From positions 186,001 to 250,000 of the forward strand of contig NZ_JACGZW010000007.1 in the NCBI RefSeq assembly GCF_014145675.1: a DNA stretch of 64,000 bases, in the 5' to 3' direction. Within the stretch, counting starts at the first letter, position 1, and each line of letters starts with the position of its first letter. The stretch comes from Amycolatopsis dendrobii. Its GTDB lineage: Bacteria > Actinomycetota > Actinomycetes > Mycobacteriales > Pseudonocardiaceae. The notes under the pieces were generated by a model. That model ran no database searches. It saw nothing but the letters and a program-made list of their open reading frames with translations, and was not told where the DNA came from. This document shows positions 24,561-32,962 of the stretch, piece after piece. The position numbers and the translations under genes were made by a program.

Positions 24561-25250
24561 TCAGAACCGGGTGGCCAGCGAAGCGGCGAAGCGCGCGAGG
24601 TCGGTTGCGTACGGTGCTGGGTGACCGGAAGTCCCTGGCACGCTGACCAGCACGAGAGTCCCGCCACTGCCGGTTTGCTGACGCACGGTGACGGCTCCGG
24701 CTGGTTGCGTGGGCACGTTCACCGCGGCACCGCGAGCGAACACCGCCGCGCCGATCATCCCGTCCGGAAGCGGGAACCCGGCACCGCGCGACGACGTCGT
24801 ACAAACGCTGCCTGGGGAAGCCTGCGCGGCATTCAAGTGGCCTGGGAGCTCGCCAGCGAGGGCAGTGGCGAGCTCCCAGTCCACCCGTCCGCACCCGGAG
24901 GTGCCTTCGACCCGAGGGCCGGTCCTCCCGGTTTCGCCGGCTCCCTGCCGAGACGGCTGACCCGGGAAGTCATCCCCATTGCTGAAAGGACGCGCCGCCG
25001 ACCCGCCGGGTTGCACCGGCGCGGCCACGGAATTCGCGCTGGAATCGGACTTCTCGCTCGAAATCCCCACAATTCCCCAGGTGCCGAACCCGGCGGCCAC
25101 GACCACGGCCGCCGCGCCGGCAGTGATCCGGTTGCGCCGGCGCAGCGTCTCGCGCTTCGAACGGCGCACCACGTCGTCCACCGAGAACGTCGGCGGCGGC
25201 ACCTCGCCAGGAACGGCGGAGAACAACGTCTCGGCTTCCCGCTCATCCAT
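24561..25250 (-). CDS. Single-pass membrane protein, putative sigma-factor partner
   Basis: 229 residues. A charged cytoplasmic N-terminus (residues 1-40) leads into one membrane segment (about 42-62, ITAGAAAVVVAAGFGTWGIVG) and a Pro/Ser-rich then folded extracytoplasmic region. There is no zinc anti-sigma motif (HxxxCxxC). It overlaps the sigma gene by 8 bases (ATGGATGA), which is the arrangement expected of a sigma and its anti-sigma or sensor. The anti-sigma role is inferred from position and topology only. Confidence 0.72.
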   Translation of the reverse strand: MDEREAETLFSAVPGEVPPPTFSVDDVVRRSKRETLRRRNRITAGAAAVVVAAGFGTWGIVGISSEKSDSSANSVAAPVQPGGSAARPFSNGDDFPGQPSRQGAGETGRTGPRVEGTSGCGRVDWELATALAGELPGHLNAAQASPGSVCTTSSRGAGFPLPDGMIGAAVFARGAAVNVPTQPAGAVTVRQQTGSGGTLVLVSVPGTSGHPAPYATDLARFAASLATRF

Positions 25251-25752
25251 TGGTCTCCACCTCCCGTTCCAGCACCTGACGCAGATTCGCCAGCCCGCGC
25301 GCCGTCTGGCTCTTCACGTTGCCTTCGCTGCAGCCCAGCACCGTCGCCGCGGCCCCGACGTCCAGTCCGTCGAAGAACCGCAGTACCAGCACCGCCCGCT
25401 GCTTCGGCGGCACTTCCTTCAGCGCCGCGAGCAGGTCCTCGCGAGTCGCGACGCGTTCGGCGAGCCCGGGACTGTCGTCGACAGGTTCGGGCAGCACCTC
25501 GGTCTGCCGCTCCCGCCGCCACGGACGGCGGGACTCGTCGATGACCGCGCGCACGAGCGTCTTGCGCACGTACGCGTCAGTCGCCGCGCGGTCTCTGATC
25601 TTCTTCCACCTCCGGTGCAACGCGACGAACGCCGTCTGCGCGAGGTCGTCGGCTTTGTGCCAATCCCCGCACATCAAATAGGCAGTCCGGCGCACGGCGT
25701 CCCTCCTAGCGGCGAAGTACTCCGCGAACTCCTGTTCGTCGCGCTGGTCCAC
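25243..25752 (-). CDS. SigE-family extracytoplasmic-function RNA polymerase sigma factor
   Basis: 169 residues from the GTG at 25752, with GGAG about 11 bases upstream; the long open frame beyond it is not coding. Region 2 begins EQEFAEYFAARRDAVRRTAYLMCGDWHKADDLAQTAF in pattern, and region 4 holds LRFFDGLDVGAAATVLGCSEGNVKSQTARGL in pattern, both typical of the actinobacterial SigE-like (ECF) family. It directs RNA polymerase to an alternative promoter set. It is coupled to the downstream membrane protein by an 8-base overlap. Confidence 0.9.
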   Translation of the reverse strand: MDQRDEQEFAEYFAARRDAVRRTAYLMCGDWHKADDLAQTAFVALHRRWKKIRDRAATDAYVRKTLVRAVIDESRRPWRRERQTEVLPEPVDDSPGLAERVATREDLLAALKEVPPKQRAVLVLRFFDGLDVGAAATVLGCSEGNVKSQTARGLANLRQVLEREVETNG

Positions 25753-25887
25753 GCGCTTTGCAGCTCCGCTCTGGCCATGTCCGGTGAAGGGACGGATCCG
25801 GGGGCGTCCACGGTTGCACGTCCGGCCGGAAACGTTCCACCCCCCGTCGCATTGATGCCGCGCCCACCTGTGTGATGTGATCGGACT

Positions 25888-26910
25888 GTGACCATGACTG
25901 GGCAGCTGATCGACTTCCGTTCCGACACCGTCACCCGCCCGGACGCGATCATGCGCGCGGCCATGGCCGAGGCCGAGGTCGACGACAACGTCATCGGCAC
26001 CGACCCGACCATCGCCGAACTCGAACGCCGGGCCGCGCAGACGCTCGGGATGCCCGCGGCGCTGTGGACGCCGAGCGGGACGATGGCGAATCTCATCGCG
26101 CTGAGCGTCCACCTCCAGCGCGGCGACCGGTTCCTCGCCACCCGCGGCGCACACGTGCTCGTCAACGAACTCGGCTCGGCCGCCTGGCTGGCCGGCGGCA
26201 TGCCGAACATCCTCGAACACGACGCGGGCCCCGGCCGGTGCCTGCCGGAAACGCTCGAAGCGGCGATCGGCAACCCCGGCCCGTACTTCACGCTCCGCAC
26301 CACGCTGCTGTGCCTGGAGAACACGCACAACGCGGCCGGCGGCGCGGTCACTCCGCCCGACGAGCACGCGCAACTGCTGTCCGTCGCGAAGCAGGCCGGG
26401 CTCACCGTGCACCTCGACGGCGCGCGGATCTGGCACGCGGCCGTCGCGTTGCAGGTGCCGCCCGCCGCGCTGACGGTCGGCGTGGACTCGGTGTCGGCGT
26501 GCTTCAGCAAGGGCCTCGGCGCGCCGGTCGGCTCGGTCGTCGCGGGCAGCGTCGAGTTCGTCGAGCAGGCCCGCCGGATGCGGCAGATGCTCGGCGGCGG
26601 CGTGCGTCAGGGCGGGGTGCTCGCCGCCGCGTGCCTGGTCGCACTGGACCGCGTCGACGAACTGGCCGAAACGCACGAGTTCGCGAAACGGCTGGCCGGC
26701 GGCCTCTCCGAACACGGCTGGGACGTGCGGACGCCGGACACCAATATCGTTCTCGCCGGGGTGCCGGACGTGCCGACCGCGCTGAACTGGCTCGGCTCGC
26801 TCGGCATCCAGGCTCTGCCCATGGCGGGCAAGGTCCGGTTCGTGACGCACCGCGACCTGTCGTCCGCTGACATCGACGAAGCACTGCGCCGGATCAAAAC
26901 CGGTGCCTGA
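25888..26910 (+). CDS. Low-specificity L-threonine aldolase
   Basis: 340 residues, GTG start at 25888 (an ATG two codons later is an equal choice). The PLP fold type I family is clear from the N-terminal IDFRSDTVTRP, the catalytic-site DDNVIGTDPT, the cofactor Asp in VHLDGARIWHA (D177) and the Schiff-base Lys208 in CFSKGLGAPVGS. It cleaves threonine, or other beta-hydroxy amino acids, to glycine and an aldehyde. It is transcribed with the HAD gene 16 bases downstream and is divergent from the sigma factor. Confidence 0.94.
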   Translation: MTMTGQLIDFRSDTVTRPDAIMRAAMAEAEVDDNVIGTDPTIAELERRAAQTLGMPAALWTPSGTMANLIALSVHLQRGDRFLATRGAHVLVNELGSAAWLAGGMPNILEHDAGPGRCLPETLEAAIGNPGPYFTLRTTLLCLENTHNAAGGAVTPPDEHAQLLSVAKQAGLTVHLDGARIWHAAVALQVPPAALTVGVDSVSACFSKGLGAPVGSVVAGSVEFVEQARRMRQMLGGGVRQGGVLAAACLVALDRVDELAETHEFAKRLAGGLSEHGWDVRTPDTNIVLAGVPDVPTALNWLGSLGIQALPMAGKVRFVTHRDLSSADIDEALRRIKTGA

Positions 26911-26926
26911 ACCCTGGGGGACTTGG

Positions 26927-27508
26927 GTGACCAACTGGATCGTGTTCGACTACGGCGAGGTACTCAGCGTCCGCACCGCCGCGGTGCCGAAGCTGGCCGC
27001 CGCGATGGGCGTCTCGCTCGAGACGTTCGAACCGGTGTACTGGAGCGTGCGCGACCCGTACGACCGCGGCTGTCCTGACCTGGAGTACTGGACGTCGATC
27101 GGCGACCGGGTGGGCGCGAAGGTGGACGACGCGCTCTCGGCGGAGCTGACCGCGCTCGACGTCGCGGGCTGGGGACAGCTCGCGCCGGGGTCGCTGGACC
27201 TGCTGCAGTCGCTGTCCGACGCCGGAGCCTCGCTCGCGCTGCTCTCGAACGCGCCATCGGCGTTCGGCGTCTGGGTGCGCGAGCAGGAGTGGGCGAAACT
27301 GTTCAAGCACACGCTGTTCTCCGGCGACGTGAAGGTCGCGAAGCCGGACGCCGAGATTTTCCAGCTGCTGCTGGACAAACTGGGTGCGAAACCGGACGAG
27401 TGCCTGTTCTTCGACGACCGCCAGGTCAACGTCGACGGTGCCCGTGCGGTCGGCATCCGCGCACACCTGTGGGACGGCGCCGAGGCCGCCCGCGCAGCAC
27501 TGGCCTGA
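26927..27508 (+). CDS. HAD-superfamily hydrolase, subfamily IA
   Basis: 193 residues if started at the GTG at 26927, which has GGGGG 6 bases upstream. The alternative GTG at 26903 overlaps the aldolase gene and adds only MPEPWGTW. HAD motifs are I FDYGEVL (nucleophile Asp; the usual second Asp is replaced by Gly as in the epoxide-hydrolase-like variant 3 group), II LLSNAPS, III Lys in VAKPDAEIF and IV LFFDDRQVN. It is a haloacid dehalogenase-like phosphatase of unknown substrate, ended by a strong hairpin. Confidence 0.85.
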   Translation: MTNWIVFDYGEVLSVRTAAVPKLAAAMGVSLETFEPVYWSVRDPYDRGCPDLEYWTSIGDRVGAKVDDALSAELTALDVAGWGQLAPGSLDLLQSLSDAGASLALLSNAPSAFGVWVREQEWAKLFKHTLFSGDVKVAKPDAEIFQLLLDKLGAKPDECLFFDDRQVNVDGARAVGIRAHLWDGAEAARAALA

Positions 27509-27515
27509 ACCGCGA

Positions 27516-27548
27516 ACGGCTCCCGCACTTTCTCGGTGCGGGAGCCGT
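27516..27548. terminator. Bidirectional terminator hairpin
   Basis: A perfect 13-pair stem (27516-27528 with 27536-27548) and a 7-base loop lie just past the HAD stop and before the convergent small membrane protein stop, so it can serve both transcripts. No clear T-run. Confidence 0.75.
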
Positions 27549-27576
27549 CGGGTGCCTCAGTATGGTTCGGCGCCGG

Positions 27577-27762
27577 TCAGCGGGTGATCCGCTTCGACTG
27601 CTTCTTCCCGGTGATCGCCCCGTAGGCCGCGGTGCCCAGGAACAGCACCCCGCCGATGATGCCGATCCACAGCACGGCCTTGAACAGGAAGCCGATCACA
27701 GACCCGACCACCATGAAGGCGATCCAGGCCACGACGAGCGCTCCGACGATCTTCCAGAACAT
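27577..27762 (-). CDS. Small two-helix membrane protein (61 aa)
   Basis: 61 residues from the ATG at 27762, chosen because GGAGGAG lies just upstream and the first membrane helix starts at residue 2; the longer frame back to 27990 is Arg/Gly-rich and not protein-like. Two hydrophobic segments (about residues 5-27 and 29-48) with a short hinge are followed by a basic tail (GKKQSKRITR). I do not recognise the family. A hairpin with arms TCAGGGGGA/TCCCCCTGA at 27854-27880 lies about 90 bases upstream and could be regulatory. Confidence 0.7.
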   Translation of the reverse strand: MFWKIVGALVVAWIAFMVVGSVIGFLFKAVLWIGIIGGVLFLGTAAYGAITGKKQSKRITR

Positions 27763-28148
27763 GGCTCCTCCGATGCCGTTTCCGCGCCACGTCGGCCCGG
27801 TGCCCTCCAGCGTGCCATCCGTGCGACGGAAACTCTCTACGCCAGCCCAACGTTCAGGGGGATCTCCGGGTTCCCCCTGAGCCGGCTTTCCTGGTCGTCT
27901 CGTCCGGCGGGTCCGGCTCGAGTGCCCGAACCCAGCGCCGTGACCAGTGCCGCCCGCGCGGCGGCAGAGCGACCTGGCCCCCTTGGTCATCGGACCGGCC
28001 GGGCACTGGCCGAGATATCACGGAACGCAGTTTTTACGGCTTTCCGGCTGTCCGTTGAAAGGCACCTACTATCGGCCCGTTGTTCACTCGGCGCCCCGGA
28101 CCAATTATTGATGGTGAATTATTCACCACTGAGTCGGGAGCAAAATCA
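27763..28148. other. 386-base intergenic region between divergent genes
   Basis: It holds the leader regions of the small membrane protein and the S53 peptidase. A 9-pair inverted repeat (27854-27862 with 27872-27880) is the only strong structure in the left half. The right half becomes markedly A+T-rich from about 28020 and contains the palindrome described separately. I see no gene in it. Confidence 0.6.
28113..28127. promoter_or_regulatory. Palindrome upstream of the S53 peptidase
   Basis: GGTGAAT-T-ATTCACC is a 15-base palindrome with perfect 7-base arms, ending 21 bases before the peptidase ATG and just before its GGGAG ribosome binding site. Its place fits an operator that would block transcription or initiation. 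No known regulator motif is matched. Confidence 0.5.
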
Positions 28149-29324
28149 ATGCGCAAGAAATTGATCGCAGGCGGTGCCTTCGCCGTCGCGCTCGCCCTTA
28201 CCACCGGTGGAACTGCCACCGCGCAGCAGTTCTCCGCCGCCCCCGCGGCCACCGGTGGTCCGACGGTGAAAAACGCCTGTGCGCAGGTGCGCGCGGCAGG
28301 CCACATGTCCTGCTTCGCACAGGTGCGCACCGACATCAAGCAGGCCCGGCGCGCTCCCGGCGCCGCCCCCTCCGGCTACGGCCCCGCTGAGCTGCAAGCC
28401 GCCTATCAGCTGAAGGCCGACGGCGGCGCGGGCCAGACTATCGCCGTCACCGAGTCCGGCGATTATCCCTCTCTCAAAGCAGATTTGGCCGCCTACCGCA
28501 AGCAGTTCGGATTACCCGCGGGCGACGTGCAGATCGTGAATGAAGACGGCCAAGAGAGCCCGCTGCCGGCCGCCGACCCGGACTGGGCCGTCGAGACCGC
28601 GCTGGACGTCGACATGATCGCGGCGACCGCGCCGAACGCCAAGATCCTCGTGGTCGAGGCCAATCAGGCCAGCACCGACGACCTGGGCAAAGCGGTGGAC
28701 ACCGCGGTCAAGCTCGGCGCGAAGTTCGTCTCCAACAGCTGGGGCGGCGACGAGTCCGAGGGCGGCGCGGGCGACGCGCACTTCAAGCACCCCGGCGTGG
28801 CGATCACCGCGTCCAGCGGTGACAACGGCTACGGCGCGAGCTGGCCGGCGTCCTCCCCGTACGCCGTCGGCGTCGGCGGCACGACCCTGAAGAGCAGCGG
28901 CGGCTCGTACACCGAGACGGCATGGAAGGGCGCGGGCTCGGGTTGCTCCAGCTATGCGGCGAAGCCCGCTTTCCAGACCGCCGCGACCGGCTGCGACAAG
29001 AAGGCCATCGCGGACGTCTCCGCGGTCGCCGACCCGGCCACCGGTGTCGCGGTGTATGACACCTTCCAGCAGAGCGGTTGGCAGGTCGTCGGCGGCACCA
29101 GTGCTTCGTCACCGATCATCGCGAGCGTCTACGCCGACGCCGGCACCCCCGGTGCGCAGGACTGGCCCGCCCAGTACCCGTGGTCGCACACCGACCAGCT
29201 GACCGACGTCACCTCGGGCAGCAACGGCAGCTGCGACACCAAGCAGTGGTGCAACGCGGGCACCGGCTGGGACGGCCCGACCGGGCTGGGCACCCCGAAG
29301 GGCACCGCCGCCTTCACCAAGTAA
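28149..29324 (+). CDS. Secreted S53 (sedolisin-type) serine-carboxyl peptidase-like protein lacking the usual prodomain
   Basis: 391 residues with a Sec signal peptide (MRKKLIAGGA, cleavage near ATAQQ at 24-27). The sedolisin catalytic set can be placed: E149 and D153 in WAVETALDVD, oxyanion D225 in ASSGDNGYG and nucleophile S318 in VGGTSASSP. Only about 50 residues separate the signal peptide from the catalytic domain, whereas classical sedolisins carry a prodomain of about 180 residues. Six Cys in the mature half could form disulfides. GGGAG precedes the ATG, and a strong terminator follows. Confidence 0.85.
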   Translation: MRKKLIAGGAFAVALALTTGGTATAQQFSAAPAATGGPTVKNACAQVRAAGHMSCFAQVRTDIKQARRAPGAAPSGYGPAELQAAYQLKADGGAGQTIAVTESGDYPSLKADLAAYRKQFGLPAGDVQIVNEDGQESPLPAADPDWAVETALDVDMIAATAPNAKILVVEANQASTDDLGKAVDTAVKLGAKFVSNSWGGDESEGGAGDAHFKHPGVAITASSGDNGYGASWPASSPYAVGVGGTTLKSSGGSYTETAWKGAGSGCSSYAAKPAFQTAATGCDKKAIADVSAVADPATGVAVYDTFQQSGWQVVGGTSASSPIIASVYADAGTPGAQDWPAQYPWSHTDQLTDVTSGSNGSCDTKQWCNAGTGWDGPTGLGTPKGTAAFTK

Positions 29325-29375
29325 GAATCAACAATTTCAGATAGTTCACCTTAATCGGGCATAATAGCGACCAGC

Positions 29376-29410
29376 GGTCGGGCGGAACAAATACGACGTT
29401 CCTCCCGATC
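29376..29410 (+). terminator. Terminator hairpin after the S53 peptidase
   Basis: 13-pair stem (29376-29388 with 29398-29410) with one C-T mismatch, one G-T wobble and a 9-base A-rich loop, starting 51 bases past the stop. Confidence 0.65.
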
Positions 29411-29507
29411 GCTCGTCGTTACCTTTGTCTAGCCCCTTTCACTCGATAGGGTTCCGAACGAGGGAAGGTGCCACCGGCACAGGGAGCCGCAGCGGAGGTG
29501 ACGCGCG

Positions 29508-30485
29508 TTGACGCTCCACGATTATTCGAACGCGGCGCACAGTCCCGATCAGCAGAACAATTTTGACTCCCTCGGCCTGGCCGGGCCGTCCTTCGCCGAA
29601 ACGCTGCGCGGCGCGATCGATGCCAGCGGCCTCACCCTGGAACGCATCCGGGCCAGGCTGACCGAGCGCGGGAGCCGGGTCAGCCTGGCGACGCTGAGCA
29701 ACTGGCAGTCCGGCAGCCGCCAGCCCGAACAGCGCCGGTCGATAGAAGCAGTGCGCCAACTCGAGAACGTCCTCGAACTGCCGATGGGCAGGCTGTCCGG
29801 CAGGCTGGGGCCGCCCCGGCCGAGGGGCAGGCAAGTCGCCGCCGAGGAGTCCGCCGCGCCCGACGAGCAGTGGCTGGACTCCAGTGGCCTGTCGGCGCTG
29901 ATGACCGACGCCGACATCGCACCGCAGAACGGACTGCGCCGGATCAGCTTGCACCTGCGCTGCCACCTCGACTCCGACCGGGCTGTGCACCGGATCAGCT
30001 ACCGGCACGTCCTGCTGGCCGAACAGGACGGCATCAGCCAGGACCTCAACCTGCTGGAGCTCTCCCCGGGCTCCCGCAGGCGGCCAACGCTCATCCCGAC
30101 GTACAACTGCAGGCTGGGCCGCCAGTCGGTGAGCGAAGAGAAGCACCTGATGATCAACGAACTGCTCTTCGACAGTGCGCTTCGCCGCGGCGAAACCGTG
30201 GTCCTCGAATACGAGATCGAGTTGTACCCCGAGCCTGGACAGCCGTCCGACAACGGCTGGACCGCCAGTTTCCGGCTGCCCATCCAGGAATTCCTGATCG
30301 AGGCCCGGTTCGGCCCCGGTGCCGTCCCGGTCCGCTGCCGGGAGGTCCGCCGTCCGTTCAGCGATCCGACCCCGACCGAACGACCTGTGCGCATCGGCGA
30401 ATCGGCCAACACGCACGCCGTCATGCTCGGACTGCGCGCCGGGCGGTACGGGCTCGAATGGGACTGGCCCGAGCAGCACGGCTGA
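29508..30485 (+). CDS. Helix-turn-helix protein with uncharacterised C-terminal domain
   Basis: 325 residues. The TTG start is decided by a perfect GGAGGTGA at 29494-29501, 6 bases away. An XRE-like helix-turn-helix sits at about residues 27-95 (FAETLRGAIDASGLTLERI, SLATLSNWQSGSRQPE). The remaining 200 residues are beta-rich by appearance (VLEYEIELYPEPG, ASFRLPIQEFLIEARFG) and I do not recognise the fold. It is probably a DNA-binding regulator, but the C-terminal domain's ligand or partner is unknown. It stands alone between terminators. Confidence 0.75.
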   Translation: MTLHDYSNAAHSPDQQNNFDSLGLAGPSFAETLRGAIDASGLTLERIRARLTERGSRVSLATLSNWQSGSRQPEQRRSIEAVRQLENVLELPMGRLSGRLGPPRPRGRQVAAEESAAPDEQWLDSSGLSALMTDADIAPQNGLRRISLHLRCHLDSDRAVHRISYRHVLLAEQDGISQDLNLLELSPGSRRRPTLIPTYNCRLGRQSVSEEKHLMINELLFDSALRRGETVVLEYEIELYPEPGQPSDNGWTASFRLPIQEFLIEARFGPGAVPVRCREVRRPFSDPTPTERPVRIGESANTHAVMLGLRAGRYGLEWDWPEQHG

Positions 30486-30583
30486 CCGGACCGCTCAAGC
30501 CCGCGGGGCGGAACCACGCTGCCTCGACGCACCAGCAGGTCAGCGGCCGATGGCCAGAGATCTCCGGGTTCCCCTGACCGGTT

Positions 30584-31750
30584 TCACCCCAGCCAGCCGC
30601 CCAGCCGACGCAGCCCCTCGGTCACGTCCTCGGTCGCGCCCGCGAAGGAAAACCGCACGTAACGGCCGCCGTCGACCGGGTCGAAGTCGATACCCGGGGT
30701 GATCGCGAGGCCGGTGTCGGCGAGCAGCCGCTGGCACCAGCTCAGGCTGTCGGTGGTGTGCTCGGAGACGTCGGCGTAGGCGTAGAACGCGCCGTCGGCC
30801 GGGGCGAGCTTGTCGAGGCCGATCTCGCGGAGCCCGGCGAAGAGCAGGTCGCGGTTGCGGCGGTAGTGCTCGACGTGCGCGTCCGCTTCGGCGTAGGACT
30901 CCGGCGTGAAGGCCGCGACCGCCGCGTACTGCGAAACAGCGGGCGGGCAGATGGTGAAATTGCCGGTCAGGACGTCGACCGCGCGGTGCAGCCGCTGCGG
31001 CACCAGCATCCAGCCGAGCCGCCAGCCGGTCATCGCGAAATACTTCGAGAACGACCCGAGCACCAGCGCTTCCCGGCCGTACTGCCAGGCGCAATCGAGC
31101 TGCTTGCCGTACGAGATGCCGTGGTAGATCTCGTCGCTGATCAGCTGCACGCCGTGCGAGGCGCACCAGCCGGAGATCGCCGCCAGCTCGCCCGGCGGCA
31201 GCACGGTCCCGGTGGGGTTGCTGGGACTCGCGACGATCAGCCCGTCGATCGGCCCGAGCCGGTCGAGCTGCTCGACGGTCGGCTGGAAATTCGTCTCGGA
31301 CGTGGTCGCGAACTCGACGACCTCGCAGCCGAGGACGTTCAGCAGATTCCGGTACGCCGGGTAGCCCGGGCGAGCCATCGCGACCCGCGCGCCGGGGTCG
31401 AACGCGCTGAGGAACGACAGCAGAAACCCACCGGACGAACCGGTGGTCATGACCACGTCGGAGGCGGACACGTCGATGTCGTACGTGCGCCGGTAATGCC
31501 CGGCGACGGCTTCGCGCAGCTCAGGAATGCCGAGCTGCTCGGTGTAGCCGAGGGTGTGCCGGCTCAGTGCTTCCTGCGCCGCTCGCAGCACCGCCGCCGG
31601 AGCGGGCACGGACGGCTGCCCGGCGGCCAGCGAAATCAGGTCGCCGTGGCTGCGCTGCCGGGCCTGTGCCGCGGACAGCACGTCCATCACGTGAAAAGGA
31701 GGCACGCCTGCCCGCAACGCGGGCCCGCCGAAAGCACCGATGTCGACCAT
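30584..31750 (-). CDS. PLP-dependent aminotransferase, class I/II (aspartate aminotransferase-like)
   Basis: 388 residues with the fold type I aminotransferase motifs: substrate loop ISLAAGQPSVP, MTTGSSGGFLL for cofactor phosphate, SPSNPTGTVL, the PLP-ring Asp in LISDEIYHG (D206), Schiff-base Lys236 in GSFSKYFAMTGWRLGW, and the distal carboxylate-binding Arg in YVRFSFAG. It transfers amino groups between amino and keto acids in the cytoplasm; the side-chain specificity is not readable. It is followed by the ESX fusion gene but the ATG at 31750 leaves it upstream on the other side, so it is a separate unit. Confidence 0.92.
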   Translation of the reverse strand: MVDIGAFGGPALRAGVPPFHVMDVLSAAQARQRSHGDLISLAAGQPSVPAPAAVLRAAQEALSRHTLGYTEQLGIPELREAVAGHYRRTYDIDVSASDVVMTTGSSGGFLLSFLSAFDPGARVAMARPGYPAYRNLLNVLGCEVVEFATTSETNFQPTVEQLDRLGPIDGLIVASPSNPTGTVLPPGELAAISGWCASHGVQLISDEIYHGISYGKQLDCAWQYGREALVLGSFSKYFAMTGWRLGWMLVPQRLHRAVDVLTGNFTICPPAVSQYAAVAAFTPESYAEADAHVEHYRRNRDLLFAGLREIGLDKLAPADGAFYAYADVSEHTTDSLSWCQRLLADTGLAITPGIDFDPVDGGRYVRFSFAGATEDVTEGLRRLGGWLG

Positions 31751-31791
31751 GCGGCCAGGCTAACCGGCGGAACCGCGTGCGGGGTGTGCCG

Positions 31792-32940
31792 TCAGTAACC
31801 GCGGTACGCACCGCCGTGCGCCATCGCCGCGATGCCCGGGACGTTGGACATCGAGCCGTACCGGTCGAGCGAGTACCGCACGCCGGCGATGATGTTGTCG
31901 ACCGGGTTGTAGATGTTGTCGTGCCCCGGCAGCTTGTGCGCGTTGAACGTCGAGTCGATGCACTGCATCAGGCCCTTGGACGGATGCCCGGCCGCGGCGT
32001 TCGAATCCCAGTTGTTGATCGCGTTCGGATTGCCGCCGGACTCGTGCTGGATGATCGCCCAGATGTTCTTGATGTCCGCGTCGGTCACGTTCACGCCCGC
32101 GGCCTGCAATGCCTTGATCGCTTCCTGGATCCACTGCTGAACGTTGCCGGGCGGAGGCGAGGAGGGCGGACCGCCGCTCGGGCCGAGACCGCCGCCGCCA
32201 CCGGACGCACCGCCGCCACCGCCGCCGTGGTGACCGCCTCCGCCGCCACCCCCGCCGCCGTGTCCGGTGTGCAGACCGCCGGTGCTCTGCGGGATGGTGC
32301 CGTCGGAGTTGGGCAGCGGGACCTTGGAGTAGCCGCCCTCGATCTGGGTCTTCATCAGATCCTGCGACTTCTTGACCATGTCATCGGCCTGCTTCAGCAG
32401 CGGGTCGATGGTCTGCTCGGCCGCGGTCGCGTCCTTCTGGTTCGCCTCGTTCGCGTCGGAGATGATTTTCGCCGACGTCGGGCTGGGCGGCGGGCCCTTC
32501 TTGTCCGACTTATCGTTGGCGTACGCCGCCTCGGCCGCCTGCGTCTTCTGCGCTTTGTCCGACTCGGTCTTGATGCGGTTGTCGATGTTCGTCTTGGCGG
32601 TGTTGAAGGCCTCGGTGACCTTGCTCTTGATCCCGCCGAGGTCGCTCGACAGCTGGGTGAGGTCCTTGCCGACCTCGTCAAGATGCCCCTGCACCTTGGC
32701 ACCCGCCGTAGTGATCTGCGTGACGTAGTCAAGGAAGGAGTCCGCCGCCGGGCCTTCCCACACTCCGCCTGCCAACGACTTCGTAGTATTTGTCAACTCT
32801 TGGCCGTGGTCGCCCGCACGCTTCGCGGCGTCGCTGAACTGCTGCCCCGCCCGGCTGATCGCGTCCGGGTTGATCTTGTCGACCTTCTTGGCTTTTTCGA
32901 CAATGCCGTTCCAGTTCGGCGGGTAGTCGATCAGCGCCAT
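31792..32940 (-). CDS. WXG100-like/lytic transglycosylase fusion, probable type VII-secreted muralytic protein
   Basis: 382 residues in three parts. Residues 1-108 are a helical hairpin with a WxG turn (VWEGPAADSF, W61-G63) like ESX substrates. Residues 109-265 are helical then a glycine tract (about 227-251) with His and Pro. Residues 266-382 are a soluble lytic transglycosylase domain with catalytic Glu300 in IIQHESGGNPNAIN, GLMQ at 323-326 and NIYNPVDNIIAGVRYSLDRYGS in pattern. It would cleave peptidoglycan after export. No Sec signal is present. It follows a WXG-like partner gene by 22 bases. Confidence 0.85.
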   Translation of the reverse strand: MALIDYPPNWNGIVEKAKKVDKINPDAISRAGQQFSDAAKRAGDHGQELTNTTKSLAGGVWEGPAADSFLDYVTQITTAGAKVQGHLDEVGKDLTQLSSDLGGIKSKVTEAFNTAKTNIDNRIKTESDKAQKTQAAEAAYANDKSDKKGPPPSPTSAKIISDANEANQKDATAAEQTIDPLLKQADDMVKKSQDLMKTQIEGGYSKVPLPNSDGTIPQSTGGLHTGHGGGGGGGGGHHGGGGGGASGGGGGLGPSGGPPSSPPPGNVQQWIQEAIKALQAAGVNVTDADIKNIWAIIQHESGGNPNAINNWDSNAAAGHPSKGLMQCIDSTFNAHKLPGHDNIYNPVDNIIAGVRYSLDRYGSMSNVPGIAAMAHGGAYRGY

Positions 32941-32962
32941 GCTCTTGCCCCCTCGTGCCTGC

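Noticed and set aside
28055..28072. TTGAAA and TACTAT as a promoter for the S53 peptidase
   Set aside because: The two hexamers are only 6 bases apart, too close for a sigma-70-type promoter.
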